Below are positions 15,916 through 24,899 of a stretch of DNA of 32,221 bases, piece after piece. The notes under the pieces were generated by a model. The model was given only the letters and a program-made list of their open reading frames with translations. It was not told the DNA's origin and searched no databases. Location: assembly GCA_028278205.1 (NCBI GenBank), contig JANQES010000034.1, positions 1 through 32,221 on the forward strand. Direction: 5' to 3'. The DNA is from Rhodothermales bacterium. Lineage in GTDB: Bacteria; Bacteroidota; Rhodothermia; Rhodothermales; Bin80. Every line of letters starts with the position of its first letter. The stretch's first letter is position 1. The position numbers and the translations under genes were made by a program.

Positions 15916-17115
15916 ATGAACGCTGAAGGGATCCAGCGCTTGATTGACGCCGCGCATGAAGCAGGCGGCGGGGATGTGACGGTGCCGGCAGGCACACACA
16001 CGCTGGAGACGGCCCTTCAACTCAAGCCGACGGTCAACCTGCGGGGCGAGGGGAACCAGAGCAAGCTCGTCACGGAAAAGGCTGACACGAACTTCATCGA
16101 ACTAATCCCCGACGCCGACGGGGTTGTTCGAGACAGCGCCATCAGCGGGCTCTTTTTGAAGGGACCGGGCCAGAGCCTGGATATCACCGAGGACGTTTCG
16201 GTTAATGCTACCAAAGGCTGCGGGATCATACTCCCCAGCAGGGAAGTCCAGATTCGAGAAGTCCATAATATCGTCATTGAGCAATGCCGCATCGAGAATG
16301 CCAGCGGCTGCGGTATTCGATTTGGAACGCCCAGGGATATTTTCATAGAAAATATCACAGTCAAAGACTGTCATCTCCTCCAGAATAGAAGACCGCCCGA
16401 GTCACGCAGTTCGGTCGGTCCGGTCGGTCCGGATTCTTACAAAGACATCTACTTCTACGGCACCCGCTTCGAGAACGTCCACGTCGAAGGCAATACCTGT
16501 GTCTTCACGCCCAACGCGTCGAGCCGCTACGGCAACGATTCGGGCATCGCCTTCGTCCACAACAACAACAGCGACAAGGGATCCGTCAAGAATGCCCGCC
16601 TCATCAGCAATGTGTGTACCGGGCATCGCCGGCACGGCCTCGTCACCAACTACGGCAACATGGCGGCGTTCGACGTCGAAGCGCGCGGCAACGAATGCCG
16701 GGACAACCGGTGGGCCGGTCTCTATGTCAACACGAATTATAAAAAGGTGACGGAGGGAAACCTCGTCATCCAGGGCAATACGTGCGCGCACAACGGCTAC
16801 GGCGGCGTGGGAGATCCGAAGGCTCCCGACCGGTCCATCCGAGGCGGCATCGTGCTCAATGGATGCTTCAACTCAGACATAAGCAACAACCGCTGCAACC
16901 AAAATGGTCATCCTTCTTCGAGCTTTACCGGCAAGGACTCCAGCCGACGGTTCGCGGCGGGCATCCGGGTGCGAGGCCGCAACCTCACCCTGAAAGGCAA
17001 TGAAACGCGGCACAACAAGGGCGGATGTATCGCGAGGTGGGGCCTTTACGAAAACGTCGAGATCGAGAACAAAGCCTTCTTGCTGTCCTGTTTGTTTTGG
17101 AGACTCTCCGGCTGA
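15916..17115 (+). CDS. Right-handed parallel beta-helix protein
   Basis: The 399-residue product starts MNAEGIQRLIDAAHEAGGG, then VTVPAGTHTL and VNLRGEG, a pectate-lyase/tailspike-like cap. Many beta-helix coils follow (NIVIEQCRIENASGCGI, NARLISNVCTGHRRHGL, LVIQGNTCAHNGYGG, LTLKGNETRHNKGG). No signal peptide is visible and no lyase or hydrolase catalytic set was recognised. The C-terminal FLLSCLFWRLSG does not look like helix coil, so the end may be truncated. It begins 24 nt after the aldehyde dehydrogenase stop and is translated in the same direction. Its relation to amine catabolism is unexplained. A small GGTCGGTCC tandem repeat near 16412-16430 encodes SVGPVGP. Confidence 0.8.
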   Translation: MNAEGIQRLIDAAHEAGGGDVTVPAGTHTLETALQLKPTVNLRGEGNQSKLVTEKADTNFIELIPDADGVVRDSAISGLFLKGPGQSLDITEDVSVNATKGCGIILPSREVQIREVHNIVIEQCRIENASGCGIRFGTPRDIFIENITVKDCHLLQNRRPPESRSSVGPVGPDSYKDIYFYGTRFENVHVEGNTCVFTPNASSRYGNDSGIAFVHNNNSDKGSVKNARLISNVCTGHRRHGLVTNYGNMAAFDVEARGNECRDNRWAGLYVNTNYKKVTEGNLVIQGNTCAHNGYGGVGDPKAPDRSIRGGIVLNGCFNSDISNNRCNQNGHPSSSFTGKDSSRRFAAGIRVRGRNLTLKGNETRHNKGGCIARWGLYENVEIENKAFLLSCLFWRLSG

Positions 17116-17211
17116 TTGACGGCGACGCCTTTCGTCGTCTTTGCGCCGGATAATCCGTATGTTTTGAACCATGCACGACACGCTACACTCTTCACGTTCC
17201 TCAGACGCGTC

Positions 17212-18387
17212 ATGACGACGGATCCTCGACAGCAACACGGCGACTGGAGCTTCCCCACCGCTATTCGCTTCGGCGCGGGGCGTATCGTTGAGCTGGCAGA
17301 GGTCTGTCAGGGGCTGGAGATGACGAGGCCGTTGTTCGTTACCGATGCGGGGTTGATGGGCTTGTCGATGGTTCGGGAGGCGGTAGCTCGTAGTGAAGAC
17401 GCCGGGGTGCCGATGATTATTTTTTCCGATGTCAAATCGAACCCGGTTGAGGGTAATGTCGCTGATGGTCTGACCGTTTACCGCGCGGGCGGCTGCGACG
17501 GCGTGATCGCCTTCGGCGGCGGCAGCGTGATGGATGTCGCCAAGGTCATCGCCTTGATGGCGGGGCAGGCGGGGTCTTTGTGGGATTATGAGGACGATTG
17601 GAAGCAGATCCCTGGCGAGACCATCGCGCCTGTCATCGCGGTGCCGACGACGGCGGGCACCGGCTCGGAAGTCGGGCGGGCCGCCGTGATTACGGATGAG
17701 GCGACGCAGGTCAAAAAGATCCTCCTGCATCCCGGCATGATGCCCCGCGCCGTCATCGCCGATCCGGCCTTGACGCTGGGCCTGCCCCCGTTTCTGACGG
17801 CAGCCACCGGCATGGACGCGCTGGCCCATAGCCTGGAGGCTCTCTGCGCGCCGTTCCATCACCCCATGGCCGACGGCATCGCCCTCGAAGGCATCCGGCT
17901 CGTCCACGCGTGGTTGCCCGAAGCCGTGCGCAACGGCGCCAACCTCGAAGCCCGCGCTCACATGTTGGCGGCGGCGACGATGGGGGCCGTCGCGTTTCAA
18001 AAGGGCCTCGGCGCCATCCATTCCCTCAGCCACCCCGTCGGTGCGATCTACGACACCCACCACGGCCTCACTAACGCCGTCTTCATGCCCTACGTCCTGG
18101 CCTTCAACCGCCCCGCCATCGACGAAAAAATGACGCACCTCGCCCGCTACCTCGGCCTGCCCGATCCCGGCTTCGACGCCGTCCTCCACTGGATCCTCGA
18201 CCTCCGTCGCATCCTCGACGTCCCCCACACCCTCCACGACCTCGGCATCCCCGCCGACCGCCTCGACGACCTCGCCGCCATGGCCGCCGCCGACCCCTGC
18301 ACGCCGGAGAACCCGGTGCCGGTCGGCAAGGCTGAGCTGAGGCAGCTTTACGAGGATGCGTTTGAAGGGCGTCTGGCTATGCCGTGA
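17212..18387 (+). CDS. Iron-containing alcohol dehydrogenase
   Basis: Start is set at ATG 17212 (MTTDPRQQHGDWSFPT); the open frame upstream does not resemble the family. The 391-residue product has FPTAIRFGAGR, IAFGGGSVMDVAK (NAD-binding), VPTTAGTGSEV, GMDALAHSLEAL and HSLSHPVGAIYDTHHG, which supply the Asp/His metal ligands of group III alcohol dehydrogenases. It interconverts an alcohol and an aldehyde in the cytosol. Context suggests oxidation of a gamma-glutamylated amino alcohol before the aldehyde dehydrogenase. Other substrates remain possible. Confidence 0.9.
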   Translation: MTTDPRQQHGDWSFPTAIRFGAGRIVELAEVCQGLEMTRPLFVTDAGLMGLSMVREAVARSEDAGVPMIIFSDVKSNPVEGNVADGLTVYRAGGCDGVIAFGGGSVMDVAKVIALMAGQAGSLWDYEDDWKQIPGETIAPVIAVPTTAGTGSEVGRAAVITDEATQVKKILLHPGMMPRAVIADPALTLGLPPFLTAATGMDALAHSLEALCAPFHHPMADGIALEGIRLVHAWLPEAVRNGANLEARAHMLAAATMGAVAFQKGLGAIHSLSHPVGAIYDTHHGLTNAVFMPYVLAFNRPAIDEKMTHLARYLGLPDPGFDAVLHWILDLRRILDVPHTLHDLGIPADRLDDLAAMAAADPCTPENPVPVGKAELRQLYEDAFEGRLAMP

Positions 18388-18453
18388 AGAATCTAAGCAA
18401 GGCTGGATCCGTTCAAACAAGAACACATGCACTCATCGACGAGGAGTAGACTC

Positions 18454-18951
18454 ATGGATCCCACATTTTTGCGCGCCGAAGAATTAGGCGTTCGTTTAGA
18501 GATGGTCGCCGGCCTGCCCATCTGGGAGCCGCATCCCGTTTATAAGCATCAAAAGGCCGTTGATCGTATTCGCGCGACGATCCGGAAAACGTCTACTTCT
18601 CCCGATGTCGGACAGGAAGATTGCCAGTGTATTCACACGGCTGATGTGTATGTAAGCTTCCCCGATGGATCATTAAAAAGGCCGGACATTTCTATGTTTT
18701 GTAGAGAGCCGGACGAGGACGAGGAAGCCATCAAGCTAGTGCCGGAGGCCGTCATTGAAGTGATTAGCAAGGGTTACGAAGCCAAAGATCTAGAGATCGG
18801 TCCGCAGTTCTACCTCTCGCAAGGCGTCAAAGACGTTGTCGTGTTCAATCCTTACACGCTCGTCGTGCTGCATGTGCGGCGGGATCAGGTGCAGCGTCAC
18901 GTCTCGCCCGTAGATCTCACGTTTGCCTGCGGGTGCCAGTGTACGGTGTGA
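18454..18951 (+). CDS. Uma2 (DUF820) family nuclease-like protein
   Basis: Start ATG 18454 is chosen because GAGGAG lies 7-8 nt upstream; an ATG at 18427 has no such site. The 165-residue product has YKHQKAVDRIRATI, YVSFPDGSLKRPDISMF (RPD with the expected Asp), PEAVIEVIS (Glu) and LEIGPQFYLSQGVKDVVVFNP. The active-site residues look retained, unlike the copy at 8332-8847. It is somewhat lower in GC at the start than its neighbours. Cellular role unknown. Confidence 0.82.
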   Translation: MDPTFLRAEELGVRLEMVAGLPIWEPHPVYKHQKAVDRIRATIRKTSTSPDVGQEDCQCIHTADVYVSFPDGSLKRPDISMFCREPDEDEEAIKLVPEAVIEVISKGYEAKDLEIGPQFYLSQGVKDVVVFNPYTLVVLHVRRDQVQRHVSPVDLTFACGCQCTV

Positions 18952-19007
18952 AGGTCGTGAACTGTGTGACTCTCTCTTTCCCCCTTTCTCCCTCTCACCT
19001 CTCGTCA

Positions 19008-20609
19008 TCAAACCCCCGTCTCCGTCCCACAAACAAACGTCTCAATTCCCATCGCCTGGAACATCGCTACCTTCGCCGCCAGCGCCTTTTTCGCGCCCTC
19101 GGCGTCCGGCGCATAGGCTACCTGGATGTGGTTCGACTTGTGCCGCGCCATCATCTGATCGCGCGAGACGCCGTAGGTGACGGCGTGCATGATGGGCCAT
19201 TGCGGCGTCGTCAACTGCCACCGGCGTTCGGTCTCTTCACGTGGCACTTCGACGACTTTTGCGCGCCCGACGTCGGCTTTGAGACGGTTGTCTTCGACGT
19301 AGATGCGGCTCCAGACGACCTCGCCCGGCTTGCTGATGCCTTTGACGGTGCCGCCGCCGAGGCGGAAATACATCGGCGGCTGCCGCTCGCTCGACGCCCC
19401 GGCATAGCCGCCGGCAAAGTGGTTCGGCGGCACGGCGCCGGAGATCTCAAAGACCCACACGTAGTCGTCGCCGTAGGGATCGCCCCAGCGGAGGTCGTGC
19501 AGCGTCGTTTCGGGGTCGTAGCCGAGGCGCGTCCAGACGCAGTTGGTCACAAGCGCATCGAGGCCGGCGCATTCGTCGACTTCGTTGAAGTGGGGCAGGG
19601 GGGCGTTGGGGTAGAGTTCACGGCTGCCGTCGCGCGAGAAGACGGGCGGGCGTTCGGTGTTGTTGAGCAGCCCCTCGGCGAGGTCGGAGGCAGGCAGAAG
19701 ATCTTTGAGGCCCTGCTGGTACTGGATGCCGATGAGATCGCAGCCGAAGTCGTCGGCGATGCGGACGGCGGCGGTGTACATCTTGCACTGCTGAAGCACC
19801 TGCTGCTCGGTCAGGTCGTCCTCTTCGACCGCGCCGAAGTGGAACGTCATGCCGCGTGCGGTGATCCAGTCGAGGCAGGCCCGTGCTTCGTCGTCCGAGA
19901 CTTGCGTGGCTTCGTAATAGAGGGCGCTCTGGCTGAGGCGTTCTTTGAAGACGCCGGTGGGGTTGAGCAGGTGATCCGGGATGATGGCGTTGAACATGCC
20001 CATGCACCCCTCGTCGAAGACGCCCATGATGGCTTTGTCGCGTTTCAGGGCGGATGCCAGTTCATCGCCCAGTGCGACGGCGTCGGCGGGCAGCGACAGG
20101 CCGGCGGCGGGGCGGACGTGGCTGGTGTCGTGCGCGACGCTGCCGGTGGTCAGCCACGAACGCAAGCCGTTCTTGAACAGGTCGTCGGTGAAATCCTCGC
20201 TCCAGAGGGTGCTGTAGTGTACGCCCGCTTTCGTCAGCGAGCCGTTCATGTTGAGCATGCCGACGAGGCCGGGCCAGGTGCCGCTCCAGTTGGCGAGGGT
20301 CAGGATCGGTGCGCGGTGCGTGGTCAGGCCGTGGAGGACGTGGTGCGAGTATTGCCACGCCGCAAAGACGATCACCAGCGGTTGCTCCGGATCGATCTGC
20401 CGGAAGACTTCGCGACCGTGTTTCTGGCTGTCGATGAAGCCGTGTTTTTTTTCGGGATCGACCGGATGGCCGCGCGCGACCCGGTAGCCCTCGGCCTCGA
20501 TAGCTTTTGTGACGGCGGCTTCGACCTTCTCCTGCTCCGGCCAGCACTTCCGATTGGCCGACAGCCGCAAATCGCCGTTGGCGATCAGCGTAACGGTTTT
20601 TTCGCTCAT
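19008..20609 (-). CDS. L-fucose/L-arabinose isomerase-like family protein
   Basis: The 533-residue protein resembles the fucose/arabinose isomerase fold: [42 protein letters not shown] (metal-type Glu), [11 protein letters not shown], and C-terminal barrel motifs [11 protein letters not shown] and [11 protein letters not shown], which resemble the substrate-binding HxNH region. No signal peptide, so cytosolic. Members of this branch are common in polysaccharide-degrading bacteria but mostly uncharacterised, so ketol isomerase activity on a deoxy- or pentose sugar is inferred. It is not a canonical FucI by length and sequence. Confidence 0.78.
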   Translation of the reverse strand: MSEKTVTLIANGDLRLSANRKCWPEQEKVEAAVTKAIEAEGYRVARGHPVDPEKKHGFIDSQKHGREVFRQIDPEQPLVIVFAAWQYSHHVLHGLTTHRAPILTLANWSGTWPGLVGMLNMNGSLTKAGVHYSTLWSEDFTDDLFKNGLRSWLTTGSVAHDTSHVRPAAGLSLPADAVALGDELASALKRDKAIMGVFDEGCMGMFNAIIPDHLLNPTGVFKERLSQSALYYEATQVSDDEARACLDWITARGMTFHFGAVEEDDLTEQQVLQQCKMYTAAVRIADDFGCDLIGIQYQQGLKDLLPASDLAEGLLNNTERPPVFSRDGSRELYPNAPLPHFNEVDECAGLDALVTNCVWTRLGYDPETTLHDLRWGDPYGDDYVWVFEISGAVPPNHFAGGYAGASSERQPPMYFRLGGGTVKGISKPGEVVWSRIYVEDNRLKADVGRAKVVEVPREETERRWQLTTPQWPIMHAVTYGVSRDQMMARHKSNHIQVAYAPDAEGAKKALAAKVAMFQAMGIETFVCGTETGV

Positions 20610-20661
20610 GGGGGATGCGGTTCTTGAGGGGATAAGCTGCTTGCCTCAATATAAAATCTTC

Positions 20662-20733
20662 CTATGTGAACAAGGTGCGAAAGCCTTCCTGGCGGAAATG
20701 CTCGTCGTGGGTCAGTATGTCGGTTTCATATGA
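20662..20733 (-). pseudogene. C-terminal remnant of a PIN-domain (VapC-like) toxin
   Basis: The only recognisable part is SYETDILTHDEHFRQEGFRTLF then a stop, matching the end of PIN-domain toxins (aLTxDxHFxxxGF). The N-terminal Asp-containing part is absent. A 144-bp palindrome-bounded element (20769-20912) lies between it and the RHH antitoxin gene, where the toxin head should be. The toxin of the module appears destroyed. Confidence 0.6.
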
Positions 20734-20768
20734 TGTTTGACTCATTACTTCGCTACCAGCAAAACAAA

Positions 20769-20912
20769 AAGTCCCCCTTCGAAGGGGGTGCCCCGACGAA
20801 GGAGGGGCGGGGGATGTTTGGGGGGTCTGCAGAAACCGTTTAGCCAGCCGCGCCAACATCCCCCTGCGGTGCTCCGCCTTCGCTGCGCACCGCTGTCCCC
20901 CTTCGAAGGGGG
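20769..20912. repeat. Palindrome-bounded intergenic element (MITE-like)
   Basis: The 16-bp perfect palindrome cccccttcgaaggggg occurs identically at 20773-20788 and 20897-20912. Inside, gggggatgtt (20809-20818) pairs with aacatccccc (20855-20864), and gcggtgc/gcaccgc form another stem. No transposase frame is present. The structure looks like a non-autonomous mobile repeat. Confidence 0.7.
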
Positions 20913-20946
20913 AATCACGCGGCAAGCGATCCCCGAAGTTGTTTTT

Positions 20947-21255
20947 TCAATGAGCAGATGAATATTTCTTGGGTGTGCCGTAAATATAATGATCGTGTTC
21001 GAGTGCCCCGTCCTCGGGCAACTTTTCCCACTCCTCTTCAGGAATGTCCTTGAAGAGATCCAAGGCCACTTCCCAGATCGGTCGGTGCTCCTCTTGCTCC
21101 TCAGCCTGCGACTCATCGCTGGGAGCCTGGCGCTCTTCGCGTTCTTGAAGGAGGCGTAGCGCTTCGGCGACGACGGCTTCGGCGCTTTCGTATTGGCCGC
21201 TGGCAACTTTGTCGTGGATCAGCTTTTCGAGTTTGGGGCTCAGGGAAATCGTCAT
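20947..21255 (-). CDS. Ribbon-helix-helix antitoxin with conserved C-terminal peptide
   Basis: The 102-residue product begins MTISLSPKLEKLIHDKVASG, then YESAEAVVAEALRLLQER, the ParD/CopG-type DNA-binding ribbon-helix-helix. After an acidic linker comes RPIWEVALDLFKDIPEEEW and LPEDGALEHDHYIYGTPKK, a peptide also seen in antitoxins paired with PIN-domain toxins. It would bind and neutralise the toxin and repress the operon. The toxin downstream is reduced to a C-terminal scrap, so this is an orphan antitoxin. Confidence 0.8.
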   Translation of the reverse strand: MTISLSPKLEKLIHDKVASGQYESAEAVVAEALRLLQEREERQAPSDESQAEEQEEHRPIWEVALDLFKDIPEEEWEKLPEDGALEHDHYIYGTPKKYSSAH

Positions 21256-21390
21256 GGCTGTAACTCCCGATTTTCAAGGGGTAAAGAGCTTATAGCATAC
21301 CACTTCGTTAAGTTCCTACGGTTTGATCAAGAGCCGCTTGCATTGTATTCTGTGCGCGCACCCACTCATCCAAGCTCGGAGGCATCCATC

Positions 21391-23001
21391 ATGAAACGCG
21401 CTCGCTGGGGGGCGACGGGGCCGCTTTGGGCCGTCGCTCTGGTTTTGACGGCTACGGCAGGCTATGCCCAGGTGACGACCAAAACGTTCGGCGATCTCGC
21501 CGAAGGACCCTATAACCGCCTCGTGATTCGCGGCGCGATGGTGCTGCCCGGCCACGGCGGCCCGCCCGTCGGACCCTACGACATCGTCATCGAAGGCAAC
21601 CGCATCGCCCGGATGATCCCGTTCGACCCCGTCACGGCGGGGCGGCGCGGCGACACACAGCGGCCCACCGGCGACCGCGTCATCAATGCCGAGGGGATGT
21701 ATGTGATGCCGGGGATGATCGACCTGCACATGCACCTGCGCCAGGAGCCGATGCCGCTGGAGTACGTCTACTACCTCAAGCTGGCCCACGGCGTCACGGC
21801 GATGGTGCCGGCGCCGGATCGGGGGCTCGAAAACGGCATGGACGAGGCCCGCCGCAGCGAAACCAACGACATCCTCGCGCCGCGCATGTATCCGATCTGG
21901 GGCTGGGGCTCCGGCACCGACCACGACCGCGCTTTCCTCGAAAATCCGGAGAATGCCCTGCAAATCGCCCAGGAGATGCGCGAGATGGGCATGCACGTCG
22001 TCAGTGTGGGGCCGTTGGGGTGGAATCAAGAATTGCTCGGCGCGGTGTGCAAGGCCGTCGAAGACGTGGGCGGCATCACCACGTATCACATCCCGCCGAG
22101 CACCACGTCGGTGACGCAGGCCGTCGATGCGGCGCGGCTGGGGGTGACGATGATCGAGCATCACTACGCCTACGCCGAATCATCGCTCGACCGCCAGGTG
22201 CAGGATTATCCGCGCGATTACAGCTATAACGACGAAAACGCCCGCTTCCGCCATGCCGGCAAAGTATGGAGCGAGGCCAACAAAGAACGCCTCCTCACCG
22301 AAGTGGCCGACTCGCTGGTGGCCTACGGCGCGACGATGCTGCCCACACGCGTCGTCTACGAAGCCAACCGCGACATCATCCGCGCGCAAAGCCTGCCCTG
22401 GCACGAAAAATACACCCATCAAGCCCTGATCAACTGGAACCTGCCCAACCCGGCCTACCACGGCTCGTATCACTACAATTGGACCTCGGACGATGAGTAT
22501 TACTGGTACTACGCCTTCGACCTCTGGGGCGATCTGATCTATGAATTCAACAAACGCGGCGGGCGCGTCGCCTACGGCACCGACGACAATTACATCTGGG
22601 CCACGCCGGGCTTCTCGAATATCCGCGAGTTGCAACTGCTGCGCGAATCGGGAATGCACACGCTCGAAGTGCTCAAAGCCGCCACCTACAACAGCGCCAA
22701 AACACTCCGCCAACCCGACCTCGGCCTCGTGCGCCCCGGCTTCCTGGCCGACCTCGTCCTCATCGACGGCAGCCCGCTTTATAACCTGCGTTTCATGTAT
22801 TCCTTCGGCGCTCTCACGCTCGACGCCGAGGGCAGCATGTACCGCACCGGCGGCATCGTCCACACCATCAAAGACGGCATCGTCACCGACAACAGACGCC
22901 TCATGGAGGAAGTCGAGCGGATGGTCTCCGAATCCAAACAAGGCATCGGCGCCAACCCCGTCAGCGAACCCTTCACCATCATCACACCAAGGAATGAGTA
23001 G
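21391..23001 (+). CDS. Exported amidohydrolase
   Basis: ATG 21391 is preceded by GGAGG 8-9 nt upstream, deciding the start against a longer frame. The 536-residue protein has a signal peptide (cleavage near AGYA-Q), then MPGMIDLHMHLR with metal ligands His113 and His115, TTYHIPPSTTS, MIEHHYAY and GTDDN with the catalytic Asp. LGLVRPGFLADLVLIDGSPL is the usual C-terminal beta-sandwich sequence. It belongs to the imidazolonepropionase/prolidase-like amidohydrolases and hydrolyses a C-N bond in the periplasm. The substrate is unknown. A composite terminator-like repeat starts 4 nt after the stop. Confidence 0.9.
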   Translation: MKRARWGATGPLWAVALVLTATAGYAQVTTKTFGDLAEGPYNRLVIRGAMVLPGHGGPPVGPYDIVIEGNRIARMIPFDPVTAGRRGDTQRPTGDRVINAEGMYVMPGMIDLHMHLRQEPMPLEYVYYLKLAHGVTAMVPAPDRGLENGMDEARRSETNDILAPRMYPIWGWGSGTDHDRAFLENPENALQIAQEMREMGMHVVSVGPLGWNQELLGAVCKAVEDVGGITTYHIPPSTTSVTQAVDAARLGVTMIEHHYAYAESSLDRQVQDYPRDYSYNDENARFRHAGKVWSEANKERLLTEVADSLVAYGATMLPTRVVYEANRDIIRAQSLPWHEKYTHQALINWNLPNPAYHGSYHYNWTSDDEYYWYYAFDLWGDLIYEFNKRGGRVAYGTDDNYIWATPGFSNIRELQLLRESGMHTLEVLKAATYNSAKTLRQPDLGLVRPGFLADLVLIDGSPLYNLRFMYSFGALTLDAEGSMYRTGGIVHTIKDGIVTDNRRLMEEVERMVSESKQGIGANPVSEPFTIITPRNE

Positions 23002-23005
23002 GGGC

Positions 23006-23151
23006 GATTTTGGATTTTAGATTTTGGATTGGGTGGTTTCCGATTAGTTTTTAGCAATCGAAAAAGCCGCGACGGTTGATATCGCTGCGGCTTTTTCGTT
23101 TGAGAAAAGGGTGCGGGATGAGACCAATCCAAAATCTAAAATCCAAAATCC
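23006..23151. repeat. GGATTTT-arm composite repeat with terminator-like core, copy 2
   Basis: Arms are ATTTTGGATTTTAGATTTTGG (first 20 bases from about 23007) and its reverse complement at about 23124-23151. The core stem cgaaaaagccgc (23059-23070) pairs with gcggctttttcg (23087-23098) and has a 16-nt loop related to copy 1. It fills the gap between the convergent amidohydrolase and membrane-protein genes, ending directly at the stop codon 23152-23154. Confidence 0.88.
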
Positions 23152-23547
23152 CTACACCATTTCCGCCCGGTCGCCGCGGACGTAGCGGACGACGTCCGTC
23201 ACGTCGATGATCAGCGAGATGGCGTTGATGAGCATCACGGCGCGGAGCCATAGGCCGTAGGCGTCGGCGGCGGGGATGGCGTCGAGGCGGGTGACGAGGT
23301 AGACGAGCAAGAGGAACCACGGGAAATGCCCCGCGCCGAGGATGCGCGTGAAGCCGTACTCTTTCGTCAAGACCATCATCACCGCCGCGTTTGCCAGGAA
23401 GACGATGAGCGTCACGTCGGCTTCGATGCGGCCCAGGAAAAACAGCGGCACGATGCCGTTGGCAATCACCAGGAGCGCCACCCAGAGTTGGGCGTAGAGG
23501 GGCATCTTGCGCAGGCCCCGCATAAAGTCGCGGAAGGCTAGGATCAT
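23152..23547 (-). CDS. Small integral membrane protein of unknown function
   Basis: The 131-residue product has about four hydrophobic segments: LWVALLVIANGIVPLFFLG, VTLIVFLANAAVMMVL, FPWFLLLVYLVTRL and AVMLINAISLIIDVTDVVRY. The N-terminus is basic (MILAFRDFMRGLRKM). No catalytic motif is visible. It is divergent from aconitase X across a word-repeat hairpin. No function assigned. Confidence 0.72.
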   Translation of the reverse strand: MILAFRDFMRGLRKMPLYAQLWVALLVIANGIVPLFFLGRIEADVTLIVFLANAAVMMVLTKEYGFTRILGAGHFPWFLLLVYLVTRLDAIPAADAYGLWLRAVMLINAISLIIDVTDVVRYVRGDRAEMV

Positions 23548-23554
23548 TGGTTTT

Positions 23555-23633
23555 TGTGTGTTTTAGTGTTATCGTGTTTTAGTGACTTGAATAGACGAAC
23601 TATAACACTAAAACACCATAACACTCCAACACT
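23555..23633. repeat. Heptamer-word hairpin upstream of aconitase X
   Basis: Left (23557-23585): gtgtttt, agtgtta and a repeated tcgtgttttagtga. Right (23602-23633): ataacac, taaaaca, ccataac, actccaa. The arms pair imperfectly (cactaaaacac with gtgttttagtg). It lies in the divergent promoter region and ends 9 nt before the AcnX start codon. Confidence 0.7.
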
Positions 23634-23642
23634 ACTCCACTA

Positions 23643-24899
23643 ATGGACCTGCACCTGACCCCGGAAGATCGCGCGATGCTCGATGGCGAGCGAGGCCTGG
23701 CGGTGCAGATGGCGATGCGGATTCTGGCGCGGATGGTGCCCGTCTACGGCGCCGACCGGCTGCTCGACATCACCGCTGCGCACATCGATAGCGCGCTTTT
23801 CCAGGGCGACGCCACGCTCGACTATGCCGAACGCCTGGCCGGCCTCGGCGCAAAAGTCGTCGTCCCGACCACGCTCAACGTCAGCGGCGTCGATGAGCAC
23901 GGCTGGCGGGCGTGGGCCGTGCCGCCCGAATGGGCCGAGAAAGCCCGCCGGCAGATGGTCGCCTATCAATCGATGGGCTGCCAGCCGACGTGGACGTGCG
24001 CGCCCTATCAGGCGGCGGCGCGTCCCGTGTTCGGCCAGCAGATCGCCTGGGGCGAGTCGAGCGCTATCGTCTTTGCCAACTCGGTCCTCGGCGCCCGCAC
24101 CGAACGCTATCCCGACCTGCTCGATATTTGCGCGGCTATCACCGGGCGGGCGCCGGCGGCGGGATTGCATCTCGAAGAGAACCGGGCCGGGCAGTTGCTC
24201 TTCCGTCTCACCGGCGTGCCCCGCGCGCTTCAGGAAGACGACAGCTTTTACCCCGTTCTGGGGCACCTCGTCGGCAAACACGCGCAGGATCAGATTCCGG
24301 TGCTCGATGGGCTCGACGTCGAGCCGGAAGAAGATCAACTCAAAGCCCTCGGCGCGGCGATGGCTTCGTCCGGGGCGGTGGCGTTGTATCACCTTGTCGG
24401 CATCACGCCCGAGGCGCCCACGCGCGAGGCCGCCTTCCACGGACGCGCGCCCTCCGAGATCATCGACGTGACGCCGGAGACGCTCCGCGCCGCCCGCCGC
24501 GAACTGAGCACCGCCGACGGCGCAAAGCTCGACATGGTCGTCCTCGGCAGCCCGCATTTTTCGCTGGCCGAATTCAAAAAACTCGCGCCCCTGCTCGAAG
24601 GCCGCCGCTGCCACCCCGGCGTATCCTTCCTCGTAACCTCCAGCCGCACGGTAAAAGCGCTGGCTGCCCAGGCCGGCTATCTCGATCCCCTCGAACGCTT
24701 CGGCGGCACCGTCACCGTCGATACCTGCATCATTACCACGCCGATGCTGCCGCCGGAAATTCAGGTGATCATGACCAACTCGGCCAAGTATGCCTATTAT
24801 GCGCCGGGCCTGCTGGGCACAGAAATGGTTTTTGGACGGCTCGAAGACTGCATCCGCTCAGCCATCTCCGGCAAAGTCGAACGAGACGAAACGTGGTGA
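23643..24899 (+). CDS. Aconitase X catalytic (large) subunit, DUF521
   Basis: The 418-residue product matches AcnX: LTPEDRAMLDGERG at the start, VPTTLNVSGVDEHG, GCQPTWTCAPY, AWGESSAIVFANSVLGARTERYPD, and C-terminal TVDTCIITTPML. Cysteines in GCQPTWTC and VDTC are the expected Fe-S/metal ligands. Known AcnX enzymes are cis-3-hydroxy-L-proline dehydratases (bacteria) or phosphomevalonate dehydratases (archaea). The swivel subunit is a separate gene just downstream. Substrate cannot be fixed from sequence. The stop codon shares bases with the start of a GATTTTGG repeat. Confidence 0.92.
   Translation: MDLHLTPEDRAMLDGERGLAVQMAMRILARMVPVYGADRLLDITAAHIDSALFQGDATLDYAERLAGLGAKVVVPTTLNVSGVDEHGWRAWAVPPEWAEKARRQMVAYQSMGCQPTWTCAPYQAAARPVFGQQIAWGESSAIVFANSVLGARTERYPDLLDICAAITGRAPAAGLHLEENRAGQLLFRLTGVPRALQEDDSFYPVLGHLVGKHAQDQIPVLDGLDVEPEEDQLKALGAAMASSGAVALYHLVGITPEAPTREAAFHGRAPSEIIDVTPETLRAARRELSTADGAKLDMVVLGSPHFSLAEFKKLAPLLEGRRCHPGVSFLVTSSRTVKALAAQAGYLDPLERFGGTVTVDTCIITTPMLPPEIQVIMTNSAKYAYYAPGLLGTEMVFGRLEDCIRSAISGKVERDETW

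Noticed and set aside
16873..20627. Long antisense frames over the alcohol dehydrogenase (16873-18432 minus) and the isomerase-like gene (18933-20627 plus)
   Set aside because: Same shadow effect; no recognisable domains or start signals, and both lie over well-supported genes.
20769..20912. Complete insertion sequence
   Set aside because: Only 144 bp, no transposase; at most a non-autonomous element.
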